Made by a program: the position numbers and the translations under genes. Positions 60,601 through 64,000 of a DNA stretch of 64,000 nucleotides are shown in pieces. This DNA is from JANNMJ01 sp031426455. Its GTDB lineage: Bacteria > Bacteroidota > Bacteroidia > Cytophagales > Hymenobacteraceae. Under the pieces are notes generated by a model. The model was not told the origin of the DNA. It made no database searches and saw nothing but the letters and a program-made list of their open reading frames with translations. The stretch is from NCBI GenBank assembly GCA_031426455.1, contig JANPLI010000154.1, forward strand, positions 14,970-78,969, written 5' to 3'. Position 1 is the stretch's first letter; every line of letters starts with the position of its first letter.

Positions 60601-63234
60601 CAGTTGCAGGTAGCCAATATGGCGGCGCTCGATTTCGAGACGACGCCCACCTTCACCCTCACCGTGCAGGTGTCGGACGGAAGTTTGACGACCAGCAACA
60701 CCGTGACGGTGAACCTGACGGACGTGGTAGAAGGCGCCCCCGCCGCCTACTGGCCCACCAGCGGCGCGCCCGGCTCGGTGGTGCTGATCACCGGCACCGG
60801 CTACTCGGCCACCACGGTGGCGCGCTTCAACGGGGCGGCGGCTACCGGCACGGGCTTCAACTCGGCCACCAGCCTGACGGCCACCGTGCCGGTGGGCGCC
60901 ACGACCGGTAGCCTCACCACCCAGACGGGCGGGGGCGCGGCCACGCCGCTGGGCACCTATACCGTGCTGGCTGGCCCCGCCCCGCGCCTGACCCAGTTCA
61001 CGCCGCTGCGCGCCCCGGTGGGCACGGTGCTGACACTCTTCGGCTCGGGCTTCACGGGCGCCACGGCCGTGCGCTTCGGCGCCGTCAATGCACCCGGCTT
61101 CGTGGTGATTTCGGCCACGCAACTGACGGTACCGGTGCCAGCGGGCGTGGTGTCGGGCACCCGCCTCTACGTGCTGACGGGGCAGGGCGCGGCGCAATCG
61201 GCGCGGGCGTTCACGCTGATTCCGCCGCCGACGCTCTCGGCGCTGTTCCCGACTTACGGGACGGCGCAGGCCGTCGTGCAACTCACCGGCACGAACCTGA
61301 CGAACGCCACTGAAGTGAGTTTCAACGGCACCGAGGCCCCGGCTTACACCGTCAACTCGGCCACTTCCATTACGGCCACGATTCCGATTGGCGCCACCAC
61401 GGGGCCGATCAGTGTGACCACGGTGGCCGGCACCGCCACCACGGCGGGCGCCTTCACGGTGAACGCCTCGCCGGCGGCGCCCAGCATCAGCGGCTTCACG
61501 CCCGCCTCCGGCAACGTGGGCACGGCCGTGACGGTGGCCGGCACGAGCCTGGGCGGCGCCTCGCAGGTGCTGTTCGGCGCTACGGCGGGCACGGTCGGCA
61601 GCGCCTCGGCCGGGGCCGTGACCACGAGCGTACCGACTGGCGCAGCCACGGGCTACGTGTGGGTGCTGACGGCGGGCGGGCTGGCGCAGTCGCCGGCGAA
61701 GTTTACCGTCTCGACGCCGGCGCCGGTGGTTCCGGCGCCGGCCCTCACCAGCCTGCTGCCGGCGTTCGGCACGGCCGGCGCGCGGGTCATCGTCAAAGGC
61801 ACTAATCTGAGCGGCGCCACGGCCGTGACGGTCAACGGCGCTGCCGCCACCTTCACGGCGGCCACGGCCACTGGCCTGACGGCTACCGTGCCGGCGGGTG
61901 CCACCAGCGGCCTGCTGCGCGTGACCACGGCGGGCGGCCAGTCGAACGGGCTGACCTTTACGGTCAACGCCAACGCCCTGCCGACCCTTACCGGCTTTAC
62001 GCCCACCAGCGGCCCGGTGGGGCAGGTGGTGACCGTGACGGGCACCAACTTCACGGGCGCCACCCAGGCCGTACTCAACGGCGTGGCCGGGCCGATCACG
62101 GTTCAGGATGCCAACACGGCCACCTTCACCGTGCCCACGGGCGCCACTTCCGGCCTGGTGGGCGTGATCGGCACGGGTGGGCTGATGCTGAGTGCCACGC
62201 CGTTTACGGTGGTGCCGGCGCCGGTCGTGACCAGCTTCTCGCCGGGGTCCGGTTCGACCGGCACCAGCGTTACCGTCACGGGGCAAAACTTTACGGGCGC
62301 CACCAGTGTGCGCTTTGGCGGCGTGGCGGCGGTGATGCTCACCGTCCATTCGGCCACCAGCCTGACGGCCACCGTGCCCGTGCTGGCCGCAACCGGCCCG
62401 ATCAGCGTCACGACGGCCGGCGGCACGGGGGCCAGCGCGGCCAGCTTCACGGTCACGCCGTCGGCGCCGACCATCACCAGCCTGGCGCCCACCTCCGGCA
62501 TTCTGGGCACGTGGGTCACGCTGACGGGCACGAACCTGACCGGCACCACGGCGGTGCGCTTCAACGGCAAGCCCGCCGAGAGCTATCAGCTCGTGAGTGC
62601 TATCCAGGTGCTGGCCCAGGTGCCCGATGGCGCCACCACGGGCCGGGTCACGGTGCTGACCGGCAGCGGCGAAGGTGCCAGCACGACGCCGTTTACGGTG
62701 ACCATCGCGCCGGATATCGACGCCTTCACGCCAGTGCGTGGCCCGGTGGGCACAGTGGTCACGCTCACGGGCGAAGGCTTCACCGGCGCCACTGCCCTGA
62801 CCGTGGGCGGGGTAGCAGCTTCGATGCTCACGGCGCAAACCGACAAGCGCCTGACCGTCACGATCCCGAACGCCGCCCTGAGCGGACAACTGCGCCTGAC
62901 CACACCGGTAGCCGTGGGCGTCTCGGCCCAAAGCTTCACCGTGACGGGGATGCGGGTTGATTCGAGCGGCGTGTTTAGTGGCACCACGGCCGCGCGGCTG
63001 GGCCTCTATCCCAACCCGGCGGCGGGCACCGTCACGGTCTGGATCGACCAGTGGCCAACCGGGGTGGCGCTGCCACCCGTGGAACTCTTCGACGCCCTGG
63101 GCCGGCGCCTGCGGGCTGTGCGCCTGCCCGATGCCATCACGGCCACCAGTGCGCCGGTAAGCCTGCTGGGCGTGCCAGCGGGCGTGTATCTGGTGCGCTG
63201 CGGCGGCCTGACGCAGCGGCTGGTAGTCGAGTAA
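57664..63234 (+). CDS. Giant secreted TIG/cadherin repeat adhesin-like protein, T9SS type A
   Basis: 1856 residues with a signal peptide ending APALAQ. Residues about 42-440 consist of five near-identical repeats of about 80 residues, each with EYFLDTDPGYG or a variant and ending RQLFYVDD-like. A discoidin-like beta domain follows (about 440-575). Then come twelve IPT/TIG domains (PTSGPVGTSVTITGTNLTGA and variants), interrupted after the third by two cadherin-like domains (NENTAGGTAIGNFSTTDADA, AENSANGTAVGAALTATDPD). The end is a type A sorting domain (LGLYPNPAAGTVTVW, LLGVPAGVYLVRC). It should be a long, rod-like surface protein for adhesion or matrix. The ligand is unknown. Confidence 0.92.
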   Translation: MTIFCTPQRGRPWLVPLLPWLAALALTGSLLLPSAPALAQTAPNLDRVEYFLDTDPGYGLATAVTLPGGTTTTAANLTIPVSIASSAPGFHALYIRSRSGGSLWSQTLRQLFYVDAATAATAPNLNRIEYFLDTDPGYGLGTAATLTGAASANRTQTFAVPLGAVAAGFHSLYYRSRDVNGGWSQTGRQLFYVDDATTTTAPALVKAEFYVDTDPGYGAATAVPIGGGVTNATGVSLVVPLGSLAVGFHRLFIRTLDANGKWSQTTSQLFYLDDLTTTTAPALVKAEFYLDTDPGYGAATAVPIGGGATNAPSVNLVVPLGAVAVGFHRLFIRTLDASGKWSETFNRLIYVDDFTVTSSTTINKAEYYFDTDPGYGSGVNVPISTPAPDLPSLNLLADASALADGSHRLFVRTRDANNKWSLVLSRTFAKSSCAVSDNFAADLPSASYGSNFNQAEAVAVFNGTGTAGFYNNYYVNVDLGASTRTVSEVQFGLRNLNGNAVNYTVQTQTSPDGSTYTTVNTVTATLAANQASAVLVQRPLAPVQANVRYVRLLFTSASSIGSPIQMTSAGVYYFNCVVPTITQLNPTSGPVGTSVTITGTNLTGASAVRFNGTLATTFSAVSATSVTATVPAGATTGTVSITTPNGTAVSTGSFTVSQPVPTVTGLNPTSGPVGTSVTITGTGFATTTAVKFNGTNAPGFSVNGTGTTLTVNVPGGATTGTVSVTSPGGTGTSSGTFTVIPPPTITTFTPTSGVAGASVTINGTNLTGATGLTFNGTAATILTNTGTAITTMVPAGATSGVIQVTTVAGTGTSSTSFTVTTPNSAPTALGLSPQNVNENTAGGTAIGNFSTTDADAGNTHTYTLVAGTGSTDNAAFSISGNQLVISSAPNFEVKPSYAIRARTTDQGGLTFEQTFTITVTNVNEAPAISAQTRSIAENSANGTAVGAALTATDPDAGTTLTYSITAGNTGGAFSFGTGGQLQVANMAALDFETTPTFTLTVQVSDGSLTTSNTVTVNLTDVVEGAPAAYWPTSGAPGSVVLITGTGYSATTVARFNGAAATGTGFNSATSLTATVPVGATTGSLTTQTGGGAATPLGTYTVLAGPAPRLTQFTPLRAPVGTVLTLFGSGFTGATAVRFGAVNAPGFVVISATQLTVPVPAGVVSGTRLYVLTGQGAAQSARAFTLIPPPTLSALFPTYGTAQAVVQLTGTNLTNATEVSFNGTEAPAYTVNSATSITATIPIGATTGPISVTTVAGTATTAGAFTVNASPAAPSISGFTPASGNVGTAVTVAGTSLGGASQVLFGATAGTVGSASAGAVTTSVPTGAATGYVWVLTAGGLAQSPAKFTVSTPAPVVPAPALTSLLPAFGTAGARVIVKGTNLSGATAVTVNGAAATFTAATATGLTATVPAGATSGLLRVTTAGGQSNGLTFTVNANALPTLTGFTPTSGPVGQVVTVTGTNFTGATQAVLNGVAGPITVQDANTATFTVPTGATSGLVGVIGTGGLMLSATPFTVVPAPVVTSFSPGSGSTGTSVTVTGQNFTGATSVRFGGVAAVMLTVHSATSLTATVPVLAATGPISVTTAGGTGASAASFTVTPSAPTITSLAPTSGILGTWVTLTGTNLTGTTAVRFNGKPAESYQLVSAIQVLAQVPDGATTGRVTVLTGSGEGASTTPFTVTIAPDIDAFTPVRGPVGTVVTLTGEGFTGATALTVGGVAASMLTAQTDKRLTVTIPNAALSGQLRLTTPVAVGVSAQSFTVTGMRVDSSGVFSGTTAARLGLYPNPAAGTVTVWIDQWPTGVALPPVELFDALGRRLRAVRLPDAITATSAPVSLLGVPAGVYLVRCGGLTQRLVVE
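57781..58950 (+). repeat. Five DTDPGYG coding repeats of about 240 bp
   Basis: Units start near 57790, 58030, 58270, 58510 and 58750. The third and fourth are nearly identical in DNA over more than 150 bp, so duplication or gene conversion is recent. Confidence 0.85.
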
Positions 63235-63250
63235 ATTATTTTTTCTCAGC

Positions 63251-63300
63251 TTCTCGCTGCCCGGTTTGCGTGATGCAGACCGGGCAGCGAGAACGTTTTT
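63251..63300 (+). terminator. Intrinsic terminator after the giant repeat protein
   Basis: TTCTCGCTGCCCGGT (63251-63265) pairs with ACCGGGCAGCGAGAA (63279-63293), followed by CG and five T. Confidence 0.9.
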
Positions 63301-63312
63301 GAACCCTTTTTT

Positions 63313-64000
63313 ATGTTAAAAAGAATAACGTTCCACTTGCTCGTGAGCGCCGCCTTACTGCTGGGGAGCGCCCCACCGCCCGCCGTAGCGCAGCAGCGGC
63401 CTGTGCGTGCGGCGGCTGCGGCCGGCCGGCCTATTTCCGAAGTACTCACCCCCACCGGCACCCTGCGACCGGGGGCCACCGGCTCCTTCGACCCCGCCGG
63501 CTACCGGGTGGGGACCGACCCTGCTACCGGCGCGCCCGTCTTCCGCCCCACCGGCGCGGGTGATGAGAACTGGCAGGATGGCTTTTACCTGCCCGGCACC
63601 GACGACCAGGTGTGGGCAATGGCGGTAGCCTCCAACGGCGACGTGTACATTGGCGGCGACTTTGCGGCGGTGGGTACCGTGGCGGCCAACTTTGTAGCCA
63701 AGTGGAACGGCACGGCGTGGAGCGCGCTGGGCACGGGCCTCAACAGCACCGTCCTAGCGCTGGCCGTGAGCGGAACGGACGTGTACGCGGCCGGTGGCTT
63801 CACCACGGCAGGCGGGGCGGCGGCTAATCGGGTAGCTAAGTGGAACGGCTCGGCGTGGAGCGCACTGGGAACGGGCATTGACGCCCAAGTGAACGCGCTG
63901 GCCGTCTCGGGCGCAGACGTGTACGTGGGCGGTTCCTTCACCACGGCTGGCGGCAGCCCGGCCCTCCGCGTGGCCAAGTGGAACGGCACGGCGTGGAGCA
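63313..64000 (+). CDS. Secreted propeller-like repeat protein, cut by the window end
   Basis: 229 codons are visible from ATG 63313 with no stop. The signal peptide is MLKRITFHLLVSAALLLGSA ending AVAQ. From about residue 100 repeated units of about 40 residues appear: VAKWNGTAWSALGTG then VLALAVSGTDVYAAGGF and again VAKWNGSAWSALGTG. This pattern is found in secreted Bacteroidota proteins with propeller folds, often ending in a T9SS sorting domain, which would lie beyond the window. The DNA of the units is near-identical, so the copy number may vary. Confidence 0.85.
   Translation, partial: MLKRITFHLLVSAALLLGSAPPPAVAQQRPVRAAAAAGRPISEVLTPTGTLRPGATGSFDPAGYRVGTDPATGAPVFRPTGAGDENWQDGFYLPGTDDQVWAMAVASNGDVYIGGDFAAVGTVAANFVAKWNGTAWSALGTGLNSTVLALAVSGTDVYAAGGFTTAGGAAANRVAKWNGSAWSALGTGIDAQVNALAVSGADVYVGGSFTTAGGSPALRVAKWNGTAWS

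Noticed and set aside
60133..62931. 932-codon open frame antisense to the giant repeat protein
   Set aside because: Its product is Arg/Gly/His-rich low complexity with no domain. It arises from GC-rich third positions of the real gene on the other strand, which has clear TIG domains.

Overview
The window is chromosomal DNA of a high-GC member of the Bacteroidota, most likely a Hymenobacter-like genus of the Cytophagales. The evidence is GC-rich coding sequence with many secreted proteins ending in type IX secretion (T9SS) sorting domains (type A and CHU_C/type B). There is also an Oar-like TonB-dependent receptor, DUF5686, BT_3928 and DUF1599 family proteins, and Bacteroidota-type promoters (TTG, about 20 nt, TAnnTTTG). 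I see no prophage, insertion sequence, CRISPR array or rRNA. The genus is an inference from gene content.

Layout. 1-2.2 kb: a lipoprotein cut by the window edge, an APC permease and a small membrane protein. 2.2-17.1 kb: a surface-protein cluster with five large exported proteins, including a lamin-tail repeat protein and a DUF3494-like (ice-binding type) beta-helix protein. A degraded copy of the end of the lamin-tail gene lies upstream of the first of them. The first protein's probable signal-peptide region contains five tandem copies of an octamer, which in this copy number puts an upstream ATG out of frame. 17.3-21.3 kb: Uma2-like nuclease, arginase-fold protein, cytochrome b5-like protein, murQ and a hypothetical gene. 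21.3-26.4 kb: an outer-membrane protein and a metallophosphoesterase-barrel fusion. 26.8-34.7 kb: an HD-PycTM fusion protein, tRNA-Arg, a PglC/PglD-like pair, an M16 peptidase and isocitrate dehydrogenase. 34.8-36.1 kb: a tight three-gene operon of visibly lower GC with no recognisable function. 36.4-49.8 kb: housekeeping and conserved Bacteroidota genes (bcp, DUF5686, folP, DUF1599, BT_3928, an ABC permease, a glycosyltransferase-like gene, tRNA-His, a PfkB kinase, an RsmB-like methyltransferase and two paralogous secreted helical proteins). 49.9-56.2 kb: tRNA-Ala, an Oar-like receptor and a histidine kinase/response regulator pair. 56.4-64 kb: a second surface-protein cluster: a beta-helix protein, a 1856-residue TIG/cadherin repeat protein, and a propeller-like protein cut by the right edge.

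The most notable non-coding signal is a recurring class of short tandem arrays, mostly 7-bp units, that begin at or within about 15 nt of a stop codon. In three places they are followed by the reverse-complement array, so the intergenic region can fold on itself. Different loci carry different units but the same period and architecture. A separate, less regular intergenic repeat occurs three times (about 29985, 36313 and 44544).

Best candidates for new biology are the octamer-controlled signal peptide at 2514-2640, the HD-PycTM fusion at 26762-28351 that has no cyclase beside it, the lower-GC three-gene operon at 34777-36083, and the inverted heptad arrays.
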